Shown: positions 11,018 through 22,693 of the stretch, in pieces
How positions within the stretch are numbered: position 1 is the stretch's first letter
Layout: each line of letters starts with the position of its first letter
Source of the DNA: an uncultured Pelagibacteraceae bacterium
Lineage (GTDB): Bacteria > Pseudomonadota > Alphaproteobacteria > Pelagibacterales > Pelagibacteraceae
Assembly: GCA_902572605.1 (NCBI GenBank)
Contig: CACGGD010000001.1
Coordinates: forward strand, 283,861-347,860
Reading direction: 5' to 3'
Length of the DNA: 64,000 nucleotides
The notes under the pieces: model-generated
What the model was told of the DNA's origin: nothing
Database searches by the model: none
What the model saw: the letters and a program-made list of their open reading frames with translations, nothing else
Translations under genes and position numbers: made by a program

Positions 11018-11457
11018 GAATAGTTGTAATTATTTTTAGTATTTTTTTTTTTGAAAGCTTAAGTTTTTCCCAAGATGAATATTTTTTAACTTTACGATAT
11101 GATAAAGTCCATCTTAGACAGGGTCCTTCTAGCGAATATCCAATTAAGATTTTATATAAGAAAAAATTTTTACCTGTTTTAATTCAAGATAAGTCTGATA
11201 ATTTTCGAAAAATTAGAGATCATGAAAACAACTCTGGTTGGATACATATATCCCAACTCTCAAAAAAAAAGGCTGCAATAGTAATAAATGAAGAGTCAAT
11301 AATGTTTAAAAATCCTACAATTTACTCAAAACCTTTAGCTATACTTAAGAAAGGACGTCTTGCTAAAATTATAAAGTGTAAAGAGTCTTGGTGTAAAGCT
11401 AAGTCAGGTAAATATAAAGGGTGGTTAAAAAAAGATAGTTTATGGGGACTGCTTTAA
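11011..11457 (+). CDS. Secreted bacterial SH3-like domain protein
   Basis: Unassigned small protein with an N-terminal signal peptide (hydrophobic residues about 3-19, ending SFSQ). Two SH3-like repeats follow: LRYDKVHLRQGPSSEYPIK to GWIHISQLS, and INEESIMFKNPTIYSKP to WCKAKSGKYKGWLKKDSLWG. This matches the SH3_4-type proteins common in alphaproteobacteria, which are thought to bind cell-wall or periplasmic partners. The role here is unknown. Its 3' end overlaps the oppositely oriented DUF2061 gene by 4 bases, leaving no room for a separate terminator. Confidence 0.8.
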   Translation: MLRIVVIIFSIFFFESLSFSQDEYFLTLRYDKVHLRQGPSSEYPIKILYKKKFLPVLIQDKSDNFRKIRDHENNSGWIHISQLSKKKAAIVINEESIMFKNPTIYSKPLAILKKGRLAKIIKCKESWCKAKSGKYKGWLKKDSLWGLL

Positions 11458-11696
11458 CGTTTCACTTTTGAAGCCCAAAATTTATCTAAAAAAAAGTACC
11501 AAACCGCATTAGCTAAAGGTTCAACTATAGCATCGGTAAGTGCAATCATAAAAGAAACATCTGCAACGGACATTAAAACAATAATTGCTATAGCAAAGTG
11601 ACCAATTGTGTAGATTATTGTTCTAAGTATTGATCCTTTATTAGACTTATAAATATTTTTCGCGGTAGAAAAAATACCCTGTGTTAATTCAGTCAT
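11454..11696 (-). CDS. DUF2061 small membrane protein
   Basis: 80-residue protein with the DUF2061 pattern: SILRTIIYTIGHFAIAIIVL near the N-terminus, a middle segment DVSFMIALTDAIVEPLANAV, and WYFFLDKFW near the end. Two hydrophobic segments are predicted. Function unknown. Its start overlaps the end of the upstream gene (stop near 11696) by 1 base, and it is the last member of the minus-strand run irr-katG-small protein-DUF2061, so it may be co-transcribed with katG. Confidence 0.75.
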   Translation of the reverse strand: MTELTQGIFSTAKNIYKSNKGSILRTIIYTIGHFAIAIIVLMSVADVSFMIALTDAIVEPLANAVWYFFLDKFWASKVKR

Positions 11697-11935
11697 TAAG
11701 ATAGATCCCTCCTTGGATCCTTAATTTTTTTAACCTTATCTAGAACTCCAGATATTTTTGCAGTTATATATACAGTATATACAATTGCAAAACCTAATGC
11801 CATTGTTGATAGAATGGTATATATTGCAGATAAAATTCTTTCTTCAAACCAATTTTCAACTCCAGAATTTGAATGATATAAAATATTCCAGAACAGTACA
11901 AAGCTAATCTCGTAAATTATTATTAATTTTAACAT
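11696..11935 (-). CDS. Hypothetical small membrane protein
   Basis: 79-residue protein that I do not recognise. There is a hydrophobic segment at about residues 3-20 and a second at about 38-62, with a basic C-terminus containing KVKKIKDPRRD. It lies 29 bases downstream of katG and overlaps the DUF2061 gene by 1 base, so it probably sits in the same transcript. The tight spacing and clean ATG support a real gene. A link to peroxide defence is only positional. Confidence 0.65.
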   Translation of the reverse strand: MLKLIIIYEISFVLFWNILYHSNSGVENWFEERILSAIYTILSTMALGFAIVYTVYITAKISGVLDKVKKIKDPRRDLS

Positions 11936-11964
11936 TCTATATTATTTTTAAGATTAACTATTTC

Positions 11965-14127
<2,163 letters not shown>

Positions 14128-14152
14128 TTATGTAAGAAAGTAATTATTCTAG

Positions 14153-14181
14153 TTTATAATTATTCTAAACTAGTAAGTCAA
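14153..14181 (-). promoter_or_regulatory. katG promoter with embedded Irr-type (ICE) operator
   Basis: On the minus strand TTGACT (14176-14181) is followed after exactly 17 bases by TATAAA (14153-14158), a good housekeeping promoter about 32 bases from the katG ATG. The spacer and -10 contain TTTAGAATAATTATAAA (14153-14169), which matches the Irr iron control element TTTAGAA-N3-TTCTAAA with one mismatch. A slightly longer 23-base near-palindrome spans 14150-14172. A repressor bound here would block the promoter. The sequence is seen; regulation by Irr is inferred from the adjacent irr gene. Confidence 0.72.
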
Positions 14182-14189
14182 TATGAAAT

Positions 14190-14603
14190 TTATTTCTTTT
14201 GTAAACTGATTACAACCTCGAGGTCTTTAATCTTTTTTCCTTTAGGTGGATTAGGAATTTTCTTTAAAATAACTTCTTGATAATCAATATCAGTAAGTTT
14301 TTTTGTTTCTGGATCGTAAAAATGGTGGTGCGACTTAATGTTCGTATCGTAATAACTTTTGCTGTTGTTAGTTAAAATTTCTCTAATGTGTCCAGCCTTC
14401 TTAAAAGCTTCAACTGTATTATAAATTGTAGCTAAAGAAATTTTTGTCTGTCCTTTTCTATTAACAACTTTATTTAATGTTTCAGCTGTAAAATGAAAAG
14501 TTTCTTTTTTATCAAACAATTTCTTAGCTATTAAAATTCTTTGTTTGGTTGGTCTAAGGTTAGAAGATCTTAATTTATTTATAATTTCTTTTTTTTGGTG
14601 CAT
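14190..14603 (-). CDS. irr: Irr-type Fur-family iron/haem-response regulator
   Basis: Fur-superfamily DNA-binding protein (137 residues from the ATG at 14603; an upstream TTG at 14609 is less likely). The winged helix contains LRPTKQRILIAKKLF and SLATIYNTVEAFKKAGHIRE. The C-terminal half carries the triple-histidine SHHHFYD typical of Irr. There are no cysteines, which argues against PerR or zinc-site Fur/Zur. Divergent irr and fabA is a recurrent alphaproteobacterial arrangement and supports the call. Irr normally represses haem- and iron-using genes when haem is scarce; the katG gene immediately downstream carries a matching operator. Confidence 0.83.
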   Translation of the reverse strand: MHQKKEIINKLRSSNLRPTKQRILIAKKLFDKKETFHFTAETLNKVVNRKGQTKISLATIYNTVEAFKKAGHIREILTNNSKSYYDTNIKSHHHFYDPETKKLTDIDYQEVILKKIPNPPKGKKIKDLEVVISLQKK

Positions 14604-14631
14604 AAACAATAGCTTTTTAAGAAGTATTTAA

Positions 14632-14661
14632 AATTTTCTACAATTATTTATATAAAATTGT
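14632..14661. promoter_or_regulatory. irr/fabA divergent spacer with an inverted repeat
   Basis: The 91 bases between irr (ATG at 14603) and fabA (14695) must hold both divergent promoters. Near 14640-14661 the arms ACAATT and AATTGT flank a 10-base AT-only spacer, giving a possible operator. TATATAAAAT and TATAAAT strings could be -10 elements. No full Irr element (TTTAGAA-N3-TTCTAAA) was found here. Assignment to any regulator is not possible from sequence alone. Confidence 0.3.
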
Positions 14662-14694
14662 ATATAAATCAAGTAAAAACTACTAACTAAACCT

Positions 14695-15198
14695 ATGCAA
14701 AAAAATAGTTTTAATTATGAAGAATTAATTGCCTGCGGCAATGGAGAATTGTTTGGTGAGGGTAATGCTAAGCTTCCTTTACCACCGATGTTAATGTTCG
14801 ACAGAATTACTGAAATTAAAAAAGATATAGGTGAATTTAAAAAAGGTTTTATTAAAGCAGAGCTAGATATAAAAGATAATCTCTGGTTTTTTGATTGCCA
14901 TTTTAAAAATGATCCGGTTATGCCAGGTTGTCTAGGACTAGATGCGATGTGGCAGTTAGTTGGTTTTTATTTGGGGTGGATTGGAGAGCCGGGAAAAGGA
15001 AGAGCGCTGGGTGTAAATACTGTAAAATTTACTGGAGAAGTCCTAAAAAAAGCCAAAATGGCAACTTATGAAATTAATATGAAAAGAATTTTAAAAAAAG
15101 AAGGTGCTGTAGTTGGTCTTGCTAATGGTATATTGAGTGCAGATGGAAAGATAATTTATAAAGCTGAAAATTTAAAAGTAGGATTATTTAAATCATGA
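14695..15198 (+). CDS. fabA: 3-hydroxydecanoyl-ACP dehydratase/isomerase
   Basis: Introduces the double bond in unsaturated fatty acid synthesis by dehydrating 3-hydroxydecanoyl-ACP and isomerising the product. [22 protein letters not shown] (written here only as its landmarks: catalytic His in DCHF and Asp in GLDAMWQ) is the hot-dog fold active site. Length (167 residues) is typical. fabB overlaps its stop by 4 bases (ATGA), and fabI follows directly, forming a complete short operon divergent from irr. Confidence 0.96.
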   Translation: MQKNSFNYEELIACGNGELFGEGNAKLPLPPMLMFDRITEIKKDIGEFKKGFIKAELDIKDNLWFFDCHFKNDPVMPGCLGLDAMWQLVGFYLGWIGEPGKGRALGVNTVKFTGEVLKKAKMATYEINMKRILKKEGAVVGLANGILSADGKIIYKAENLKVGLFKS

Positions 15199-16406
15199 AA
15201 AGAGTAGTAGTAACAGGTATTGGAATAGTTTCTTGTCTTGGAAATAATCAAGAAGAAGTTTATCAATCTCTTTTAAACTCAAAATCAGGGATATCTTTTT
15301 CTGAAGAATACAAAGAGCATAATCTAAAAAGTCAAATACATGGGAAACCAAATATTAAACTTCAAGATCATGTCGATAGAAAAACAATAAGATTCATGGG
15401 ATCGGGATCTGCCTATAACTATATTGCTATGAAGGAAGCAGTTAAAGACTCAGGATTAGAAGAAAAAGATGTAAGTAATATTTCAACTGGAATTGTTATG
15501 GGCTCGGGCGGACCTTCAATTGAAAACGTTATTCTAGCTGCGGACAAGACTAGAGCAAAAACTCCAAAATTAATGGGTCCATTTATTGTCCCAAGAACAA
15601 TGGCAAGTACAGCATCCGCAACACTAGCTGTTCCTTTCAAAATCAAAGGGGTGAATTATACAATGAGTTCTGCATGTGCAACTAGTGGTCACTGTATTGG
15701 AAACTCAGTTGAATTAATTCAGTCAGGAAAACAAAAAATAATGTTTGCTGGAGGAAGCGAAGAATTACATTGGGCTATGACTGCAATGTTTGATGCTATG
15801 ACCGCTCTCTCTTCTAAATACAATAATACTCCTGAAAAAGCTTCAAGAGCATACGATAAAACTAGAGATGGTTTCGTCATAGCTGGAGGGGGTGGAGTTT
15901 TAGTTCTTGAAGAATACGAGCATGCAAAAGCAAGAGGTGCAAAAATTTATGCTGAGATAACTGGTTACGGAGCAACTTCAGATGGATATGACATGGTAGC
16001 ACCATCGGGAGAAGGAGCAGTTAGATGCATGCAGATTGCCCTAAAATCATCTAAGAACAAAATAGACTATATTAATACTCATGGGACATCTACTCCGGTT
16101 GGAGATATTACAGAATTAAAAGCTATAGGAGAGACTTTTAAAGAAAAAGTTCCAAAAATAAGTTCAACAAAATCTTTATCGGGACACCCTTTAGGGGCTG
16201 CTTCAGTTCATGAAGCTATTTACTGTTTGATTATGATGAAAAATAATTTTATTACAGGTTCAGCTAATATTAATGAAATGGACGAAGAGGCAAAAAAATT
16301 TCCAATAGTAATTAAAACTGAAAAAGAAGTTAATTTAGACGCAGTTATGTCTAATAGCTTTGGATTTGGTGGTACAAATGCAACATTAATTTTTGAAAAG
16401 GTATAA
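15195..16406 (+). CDS. fabB: 3-oxoacyl-ACP synthase I (KAS I)
   Basis: Condensing enzyme that elongates acyl-ACP, including the unsaturated intermediates made by FabA. The Cys-His-His triad is visible: Cys161 in [10 protein letters not shown], a histidine in [11 protein letters not shown] and another in [14 protein letters not shown]. The C-terminus ends with [16 protein letters not shown]. Length (403 residues) is normal. Its pairing with fabA identifies it as FabB rather than FabF. It is translationally coupled to fabA, and the fabI ATG follows its stop immediately. Confidence 0.95.
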   Translation: MKRVVVTGIGIVSCLGNNQEEVYQSLLNSKSGISFSEEYKEHNLKSQIHGKPNIKLQDHVDRKTIRFMGSGSAYNYIAMKEAVKDSGLEEKDVSNISTGIVMGSGGPSIENVILAADKTRAKTPKLMGPFIVPRTMASTASATLAVPFKIKGVNYTMSSACATSGHCIGNSVELIQSGKQKIMFAGGSEELHWAMTAMFDAMTALSSKYNNTPEKASRAYDKTRDGFVIAGGGGVLVLEEYEHAKARGAKIYAEITGYGATSDGYDMVAPSGEGAVRCMQIALKSSKNKIDYINTHGTSTPVGDITELKAIGETFKEKVPKISSTKSLSGHPLGAASVHEAIYCLIMMKNNFITGSANINEMDEEAKKFPIVIKTEKEVNLDAVMSNSFGFGGTNATLIFEKV

Positions 16407-17192
16407 ATGAGTTTAGTTAAAGGTAAAAAAGGATTAATTATGGGCGTTGCTAATGAACGATCAATCGCTTGGGGCATTTCACAAAAACTTGCTGAGTCCG
16501 GAGCTGAGTTAGCATTTACCTATCTAGGAGATGCGTTAAAGAAAAGAGTAGTTCCATTAGCAAAATCTTTAAATTCTGAATTTACTCTTAGTTGTAATGT
16601 AGAAAATAAAGAAGAGATTGTTAAACTTTTTGAGGATATTAAAGCAAAGTGGGGGCAAATCGATTTTGTTGTTCATGCTGTAGCTTTTTCAGATAAATCT
16701 GAACTATCTGGAGAATATTTAAATACAACAAGAGAAAATTTTCTTAAAAGCATGTTGGTTTCATGTTTTTCTTTTACCGAAGTAGCTAAAGAAGCTACAA
16801 AAATAATGAAAAAAGGTGGAAGCATGTTAACCTTAACTTACGAGTCTAATAAAGCAATTCCTAACTATAATGTAATGGGTGTTTGTAAATCTGCACTAGA
16901 AGCTAGCGTAAAATATTTAGCAAGAGATCTAGGTTCAAAAGGAATTAGAGTGAATGCTATCAGTGCTGGTCCAATTAAAACTCTTGCAGCTTCAGCTATA
17001 GGAGATGCAAAATTTTTGTACAAATGGAACGAAAATCATTCTTTTTTAAAAAGAAATGTAGATATAAAAGATGTAGGTAACTCTGCGTTATATCTTTTAA
17101 GTGACTTAGCTGCTGGTGTTACAGGAGAAATTCATTACGTAGACGCTGGTTATAATAAGGTTGGGATGCCTGATCCTAAAAATATTTCTTAA
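16407..17192 (+). CDS. fabI: Enoyl-ACP reductase (NADH)
   Basis: Catalyses the last reduction in each round of fatty acid elongation. It is a divergent short-chain dehydrogenase: N-terminal GLIMGVANERSIAWGIS cofactor loop and the FabI-type catalytic Tyr-x6-Lys in PNYNVMGVCKSALEA. Other landmarks are VNAISAGPIKTLAAS and the C-terminal GEIHYVDAGYN. Length (261 residues) fits. It abuts the fabB stop and completes the fabABI operon. Confidence 0.96.
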   Translation: MSLVKGKKGLIMGVANERSIAWGISQKLAESGAELAFTYLGDALKKRVVPLAKSLNSEFTLSCNVENKEEIVKLFEDIKAKWGQIDFVVHAVAFSDKSELSGEYLNTTRENFLKSMLVSCFSFTEVAKEATKIMKKGGSMLTLTYESNKAIPNYNVMGVCKSALEASVKYLARDLGSKGIRVNAISAGPIKTLAASAIGDAKFLYKWNENHSFLKRNVDIKDVGNSALYLLSDLAAGVTGEIHYVDAGYNKVGMPDPKNIS

Positions 17193-17268
17193 CCTGCAAA
17201 AATTGCATATCTGAAGTAAAATCATAACAATTATAAGATAGAGATAAAAACTTTAACAAAACACTTGA

Positions 17269-17787
17269 ATGATTAAAAAATTTAACACAAAGGTAAAAGA
17301 AAAATTAAGTAATTTTTTTGATTGGATCAAAGGTGCGGAATTGATCGAACTTAAAAGTTGTGATGTTAAGGAAGATCCGGTTAGACCAGAACTAGATAAT
17401 AAATTCAGAACCGAATACGGACGTAAGATCTATGGAGTTAAATATAGAGATGAAATTTGTGCCATTATGTGTTTTGGCTTTACAAATGATATTCCAAAAA
17501 CTGTTGAAGAACTAGATTTGATGACTAAGGATGCTCATTTACAAAGTACCTTAAGAGATCAAAAAACGGGTAAGATAGCAATTGCCTACACGGTTTGGTC
17601 TAAGAAAAAAGGTGGAGGAAAATTAATCGTTAAAGAAGTTTTTAAAAAGATCAAACAATCAAATCATCTAAATAGATTGGTAACTTTGTCTCCTCTAACA
17701 GAAATGGCTAGAAATTTTCATTTACGAAATGGTGCTTTTGAGCTTCAAGTTAATGAAAAAACTCAAAATTTCGAGTATAAAATTTAA
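17269..17787 (+). CDS. GNAT-like hypothetical protein
   Basis: 172-residue protein with no confident assignment. The C-terminal half resembles a GNAT acyltransferase fold of the type seen in marine bacteria and phages: AIAYTVWSKKKGGGKLIVKE resembles the cofactor-binding region, and VTLSPLTEMARNFHLRNGA resembles the last strand-helix unit. The first 20 residues are basic and amphipathic. It follows fabI after 76 bases, so it may be a separate unit, and its end lies 4 bases from the oppositely oriented pnp. No substrate can be proposed. Confidence 0.6.
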   Translation: MIKKFNTKVKEKLSNFFDWIKGAELIELKSCDVKEDPVRPELDNKFRTEYGRKIYGVKYRDEICAIMCFGFTNDIPKTVEELDLMTKDAHLQSTLRDQKTGKIAIAYTVWSKKKGGGKLIVKEVFKKIKQSNHLNRLVTLSPLTEMARNFHLRNGAFELQVNEKTQNFEYKI

Positions 17788-17791
17788 GATT

Positions 17792-19864
17792 TTAAGCTAC
17801 GGCTTGCTTGATAGATAATTTTACTTTTCCTCTGTCAAAACCCACAACTTTTACTGAAACTTCATCTCCTTCTTTTACAACATCACCTACTTTTGCAACT
17901 CTTTTAGTTGCTAGTTCTGAAATATGAACTAAACCATCTTGTTTTCCTAAAAAATTCACAAAAGCTCCAAATTCCATAATCTTAACAACTTTACCTCTAT
18001 AAATTTTTCCCATTTCAGGTTTTGCTACAAGACTTTTGATAAATTCTAATGCCTTGTTTCTTGACTCTTCGTCTGGTGCTGCAACGGTAACTTCCCCAGT
18101 ATCTTTTACATCCACTTTTGCTCCTGAAGTCTCAACTATTTCTCTAATAGTAGCCCCTCCTTTACCTATAACTGTTGCAATATCTTTTTTATCTACTTTT
18201 ATTGTTTCCATTTTAGGTGTGTGTTTTGAAAATTCCTTTCTTGATGATTTTAAAGCTTTATTCATCTCACCTAAAATGTGTTCTCTACCAGCTTTAGCTT
18301 GCTTCAAGGCCTTTTCCATAATTTCAAATGTAATTCCTGTAATCTTAATATCCATTTGAAGAGAGGTTATTCCATCTTTAGTTCCAGCTACTTTAAAGTC
18401 CATATCACCTAAATGATCTTCGTCTCCTAAGATATCTGACAGCACTGAAAATTTATCTCCTTCTTTAATTAAACCCATAGCTATACCTGCAACAGGTTCT
18501 TTTATAGGCACTCCTGCATCCATTAACGATAACGAAGTTCCACAAACTGTTGCCATTGAAGAGGATCCATTTGACTCTGTAATTTCTGAAACAACTCTTA
18601 AAGTGTAAGGAAAATTCTCTTTTTTTGGTAAAGATGAATTGATAGCTCTCCATGCTAATTTACCATGGCCTATTTCTCTTCTACCTGTACCTATTCTACC
18701 ACATTCACCTACAGAAAATGGAGGAAAATTATAATGGAGCATAAAATTTGATCTTTGCATTCCATCAAGGCTTTCTAATCTTTGTTCATCGTCTGACATA
18801 CCTAATGTGGTAACAACTAAAGCTTGGGTCTCACCCCTTGTAAATAAGGCTGATCCATGTGTTCTAGGTAATACACCAACCTCACATTTTATTTGTCTCA
18901 CATCTGCTAAGCCTCTGCCATCAATTCTCTTTTTGTCTTTTAAAATTGCCGTTCTAACAATATCTTTTTCAAGTGATTTTAATTGAGCCATTGCTTGATT
19001 TTCACTTACATTTTCGTCTTCAGCAAACATTTCCTTACATTTAGTATCTATTTCTGAAATAGCAGTTGATCTTTTCTTTTTATCAGTTTCTTGAAATGCT
19101 TTTCTTAAATCTTTTTCAAAAGAATCAGCAATTTTCTTTTTAACTTCCGAATGATCTATCTCTTCAACTATCCATTTAGCTTTACCTGCTTTTTTAGCTA
19201 AACTTTCAATTGCTTTAATTATTGGTATAAAATTTTCATGTCCAAACTTAACTGCATCAAGCATTACTTTTTCAGTTAGTCCTGATGTTTCTGACTCTAC
19301 CATTAAAACTGCATCTTTTGTTCCTGCTACAACTAAATCCAAATCAGATTCTTCTAATTCTGCTGGTGATGGATTTAATAAATATTTTCCTTCTTTGTAC
19401 CCAACTCTACTCGCAGCAATTGGACCTTGAAAAGGAAGTCCTGATATTGCTAAAGCCGCTGAAGATGCAATAATAGATAAAATATCTGGTTGATTTTCTC
19501 CATCATAAGATAACACCGTAGGTAATAATTGCACTTCATTCATAAAGCTTGATGGAAATAATGGTCTAATGGGTCTGTCAATTAATCTAGAGATTAAAGT
19601 CTCTGCCTCAGTAGGTCTTGCTTCTCTTTTAAAATATCCTCCAGGTATTTTTCCTGCAGCGTAATATTTTTCTTGGTAATTTACTGATAAAGGAAAATAA
19701 TCTTGCCCGTCCTTTAAACTTTTAGCTCCCACAGCAGTAGCTATTACAACAGTTTCTCCACAAGTTGCAATAATCGCTCCATCTGCTTGCCTAGCAATTT
19801 TTCCTGTTTCTAGAGTTATTTTTTTTCCACTAATTTTGATTTCTTCTTTATGAACCTTGAACAT
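17792..19864 (-). CDS. pnp: Polyribonucleotide nucleotidyltransferase (PNPase)
   Basis: Phosphorolytic 3'-5' exoribonuclease of the RNA degradosome. Two RNase PH-like domains are present, with motifs [20 protein letters not shown] and [14 protein letters not shown] in the first and second cores. A KH domain ([13 protein letters not shown]) and a C-terminal S1 domain ([20 protein letters not shown]) follow. Length (690 residues) is typical. Its ATG overlaps the rpsO stop by 1 base, the usual rpsO-pnp pairing. Confidence 0.97.
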   Translation of the reverse strand: MFKVHKEEIKISGKKITLETGKIARQADGAIIATCGETVVIATAVGAKSLKDGQDYFPLSVNYQEKYYAAGKIPGGYFKREARPTEAETLISRLIDRPIRPLFPSSFMNEVQLLPTVLSYDGENQPDILSIIASSAALAISGLPFQGPIAASRVGYKEGKYLLNPSPAELEESDLDLVVAGTKDAVLMVESETSGLTEKVMLDAVKFGHENFIPIIKAIESLAKKAGKAKWIVEEIDHSEVKKKIADSFEKDLRKAFQETDKKKRSTAISEIDTKCKEMFAEDENVSENQAMAQLKSLEKDIVRTAILKDKKRIDGRGLADVRQIKCEVGVLPRTHGSALFTRGETQALVVTTLGMSDDEQRLESLDGMQRSNFMLHYNFPPFSVGECGRIGTGRREIGHGKLAWRAINSSLPKKENFPYTLRVVSEITESNGSSSMATVCGTSLSLMDAGVPIKEPVAGIAMGLIKEGDKFSVLSDILGDEDHLGDMDFKVAGTKDGITSLQMDIKITGITFEIMEKALKQAKAGREHILGEMNKALKSSRKEFSKHTPKMETIKVDKKDIATVIGKGGATIREIVETSGAKVDVKDTGEVTVAAPDEESRNKALEFIKSLVAKPEMGKIYRGKVVKIMEFGAFVNFLGKQDGLVHISELATKRVAKVGDVVKEGDEVSVKVVGFDRGKVKLSIKQAVA

Positions 19865-20124
19865 TATTTCCTTAAATTTAATTGTTTTATTACTTTTTTA
19901 TAAGAGTCTGAATTTTTCTTTTTTAAATAAATCAACAGTTTTTTTCTTTTATTTACAGACTTTGCTAAACCTACTGAAGAGTGCTTATCTTTTTTGGCAT
20001 TTTTAAAATGTTGGGAAAGTTTAGAAATTTTGTCTGTTAATAAACCAATTTGAATTTCTGTAGACCCGACGTCTTTATTATGAATTGCTAATGATTTAAT
20101 TATATCTTTTTTTTTCTGTATCAT
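19864..20124 (-). CDS. rpsO: 30S ribosomal protein S15
   Basis: Binds 16S rRNA in the central domain of the 30S subunit. The 86-residue sequence shows [22 protein letters not shown], then the conserved [22 protein letters not shown] region and the closing [12 protein letters not shown]. It overlaps the rbfA 3' end by 29 bases. truB, which normally sits between rbfA and rpsO, is absent. Confidence 0.97.
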   Translation of the reverse strand: MIQKKKDIIKSLAIHNKDVGSTEIQIGLLTDKISKLSQHFKNAKKDKHSSVGLAKSVNKRKKLLIYLKKKNSDSYKKVIKQLNLRK

Positions 20125-20494
20125 TTGTTTTTATTTTTTTTATAATTTTTTCAATCTTTTCAGCATATTCAAATGAGTTATCTTCAACAAATGTAAGTTT
20201 AGGAAGAAACTTAATATCTAACCTTTTAGACAGCGCTTTTCTAACAAGATGAGAGTATTCCGTCAAGACACTAACTGTTTCTTTCATGTCTACTCCTCCT
20301 AAAGGTATTACATATACCCTAGCTGTTTTTAAGTCAGGAGTCATTCTAACCTCCGTCACAGTAATTAGTTTAGAATTAATTGAAGGAATTTTAGCTTCAT
20401 TTCTAATAAATAACTCACCTAAGTTTTGTTTGACCAACTCTCCAACTCTTAACTGTCTTTGACTGAATGTCTTTTGTGAAGTATCGTTTCTCAT
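20096..20494 (-). CDS. rbfA: 30S ribosome-binding factor A
   Basis: Late-stage 30S maturation factor with a KH-like fold. It is 132 residues long with the family pattern SQRQLRVGELVKQNLGELF, then VTEVRMTPDLKTARVYVIPLGG and RLDIKFLPKLTFVEDNSFEYAEKIE-like C-terminal half. Its start overlaps the infB stop by 1 base, and its end overlaps rpsO by 29 bases, so the operon is tightly coupled. Confidence 0.94.
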   Translation of the reverse strand: MRNDTSQKTFSQRQLRVGELVKQNLGELFIRNEAKIPSINSKLITVTEVRMTPDLKTARVYVIPLGGVDMKETVSVLTEYSHLVRKALSKRLDIKFLPKLTFVEDNSFEYAEKIEKIIKKIKTNDTEKKRYN

Positions 20495-22689
20495 TATATT
20501 GACCTTTGAATTTTATCAGCCTGATACGACTCGATCACATCTTTTTCTTTAAAATCAATAAAATCTTTAATACTAATCCCGCACTCAAGTCCTGTGCCTA
20601 CCTCTTTAACTTGATTTTTTTCTCTATAAATACTTTGAATCTCCCCGCTATATACCACAACACCATCCCTTATAATTCTTGCTTTAGATTTGCTTTTAAT
20701 CTCACCGTTAATAACTTTTGATCCTGCTATTTTACCTGCATTAGATACCTTAAATATTTTCTGAATCTCAGCAGAACCTAAAACTGTTTCTTTAACATCT
20801 GGTTCTAATAAACCTGATAAAGATTTCTCAACATGCTCAAGGGCTTCATAAATTATATTAAAATATTTAATATCTATTTTTTGATCTTCCGCTAATTTTT
20901 TAGCTTCTCTGTTAGGTTTAACATTAAAACCAATCAATATTGCATTTGAAGCTTTAGCTAAAGATACATCAGTTTCATTTATCATCCCAATATCGGATAA
21001 AATAATTTTAGCTTCAACTTCATCATGTTTAATTTTATTAATTGCCATTTTCAATGCTTCACTTGATCCTTGAACGTCTGATTTAATAATAATATTTAAT
21101 TCATCTTTATCTTTAGCCGAGTCAAAAAGAGTTGCTTTATCTTTAGCCAAAACTTTGTTTTGAACAAAGTTATTTTTTTTATATTCTGCCATTTCTTTAG
21201 CTTCTTCTTCGTCTTTTGTTACCAAAAATTCTGCTCCTGCAAAAGCTGAGCTATTCATTCCTAGTATTTCTACTGGCATAGAAGGTAACGCCTCATCGAT
21301 ATTTTTTCCTTCATAATTTATCATTGCTCTAATTTTGCCCCAAGTATCTCCACAAATGAAATAGTCTCCTCTTTTTAATTTTCCATTACTAATTAAAACT
21401 GTAGATACCGGTCCTTTTCCTTTGTCAATTTTTGATTCAATAACAATACCTTTAGCCTGTCCAGAGAATGAAGCTTTTAAATCTAAAATTTCTGATTGTA
21501 ATAAAATGCTTTCTTTAAGTTTGTCTAAATTAATTTTTTTTAATGCTGATACTTCTACGAACAAAGTATCTCCACTTAGATCTTCAGCGATTAATTCGTA
21601 TTGCATCATTTCATTTTTAATTTTACTTATATTTTTATCTGGTAAATCACATTTATTAATTGCAACTATTATTGGAACTTTTGCAGCTTTAGCATGTTTA
21701 ATAGCCTCTACTGTTTGTGGTTTAATGCCATCATCAGCTGCAACCACTAAAACTACAATATCAGTAATCTTTGATCCTCTGGCACGCATCTCTGTAAAGG
21801 CCGCATGTCCTGGTGTGTCAATGAAAGTAATAATTTTATTATCTTCTGTTGTAACTTGATAGGCTCCTATATGCTGCGTGATACCGCCGTGTTCTCCAGA
21901 AACGACATTAGTGTCCCTTAACGAATCTAATAAAGAAGTTTTTCCATGATCCACATGTCCCATAATTGTAACGACAGGAGCTCTAGTTTGTATATCTCCT
22001 TCTAATTTTTCTTTAACTTTATTTGTCTCTAATGTTGGTTGATCTTCTAGTATTGGTTTGTGTCCAAATTCCTTGACGATGTATTCTGCAGTGTCTTTAT
22101 CAATATTGTGATTAATAGTTGCTATTACCTTCATATTAAACAAGAACTTAATAATATCACTAGATTTTTCTGCCATTCGGTTTGAGAGTTCTTGTATAGT
22201 AATTTGTTCAGGTATTTTTACATCTCTAATTACTTTTTTAAATTCTTTCTTTTCTTCATTATCTGGTTTATTTTTTTTTTCTTTAAGTCTCGCTCTTTTA
22301 ACAGAAGCTAAACTTCTTTGTTTAATCTCAATTTCTTCAACATTTAAAGCTCTTGAAACTGTTAGCTTAAAATCTCTTTTATCTATAGGATTTTTTAATT
22401 TTAATTTACTCTTGCCAGTCGGTTTATCTGTTTTTTTTATAAAAGCCTTAGTAGCTTGTTGTTCAATAAACTTTCTAGCAAAATTTTTCTTTTTAATATC
22501 TTTTATATCTGGATTATTAACTTTACTGAAAGATTTGTCTCCTCTATTTAAATTTTTGTTACTCTTGTAAAATTTTTTCTTTTCTACTGAAAAAGACTTT
22601 TTTCCGTCAGCACTAATAGAACTTGTGTCAATTTTTTTTTTTAAATTTGATGAAATAGTAAGTGTTTTTTTTTTATCTTTTTTTTCCAT
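20494..22689 (-). CDS. infB: Translation initiation factor IF-2
   Basis: GTPase that delivers initiator tRNA to the 30S subunit. A lysine-rich N-terminal extension (about 1-150) precedes the G domain with TIMGHVDHGKTSLLD, DTPGHAAFTEMRARG and INKCDLP, then domains II to IV (LSGLLEPDVKETVLGSAEI region at the end). I chose the ATG at 22689, 4 bases after the nusA stop; an in-frame TTG at 22707 would add six residues. The protein is about 731 residues, short for a proteobacterial IF-2, with most of the saving in the N-terminal region. Confidence 0.95.
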   Translation of the reverse strand: MEKKDKKKTLTISSNLKKKIDTSSISADGKKSFSVEKKKFYKSNKNLNRGDKSFSKVNNPDIKDIKKKNFARKFIEQQATKAFIKKTDKPTGKSKLKLKNPIDKRDFKLTVSRALNVEEIEIKQRSLASVKRARLKEKKNKPDNEEKKEFKKVIRDVKIPEQITIQELSNRMAEKSSDIIKFLFNMKVIATINHNIDKDTAEYIVKEFGHKPILEDQPTLETNKVKEKLEGDIQTRAPVVTIMGHVDHGKTSLLDSLRDTNVVSGEHGGITQHIGAYQVTTEDNKIITFIDTPGHAAFTEMRARGSKITDIVVLVVAADDGIKPQTVEAIKHAKAAKVPIIVAINKCDLPDKNISKIKNEMMQYELIAEDLSGDTLFVEVSALKKINLDKLKESILLQSEILDLKASFSGQAKGIVIESKIDKGKGPVSTVLISNGKLKRGDYFICGDTWGKIRAMINYEGKNIDEALPSMPVEILGMNSSAFAGAEFLVTKDEEEAKEMAEYKKNNFVQNKVLAKDKATLFDSAKDKDELNIIIKSDVQGSSEALKMAINKIKHDEVEAKIILSDIGMINETDVSLAKASNAILIGFNVKPNREAKKLAEDQKIDIKYFNIIYEALEHVEKSLSGLLEPDVKETVLGSAEIQKIFKVSNAGKIAGSKVINGEIKSKSKARIIRDGVVVYSGEIQSIYREKNQVKEVGTGLECGISIKDFIDFKEKDVIESYQADKIQRSI

Positions 22690-22693
22690 AACA

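Noticed and set aside
14153-14167. PerR box upstream of katG
   Set aside because: The site also resembles TTATAATNATTATAA, but the adjacent regulator has no cysteines and shows the Irr triple-histidine motif, so Irr is the better explanation.
17792-19864. Several opposite-strand ORFs of 60-110 codons inside pnp, infB, dnaK and maeB
   Set aside because: They lie fully within conserved genes, have no family features and are expected by-products of codon bias in AT-rich DNA.
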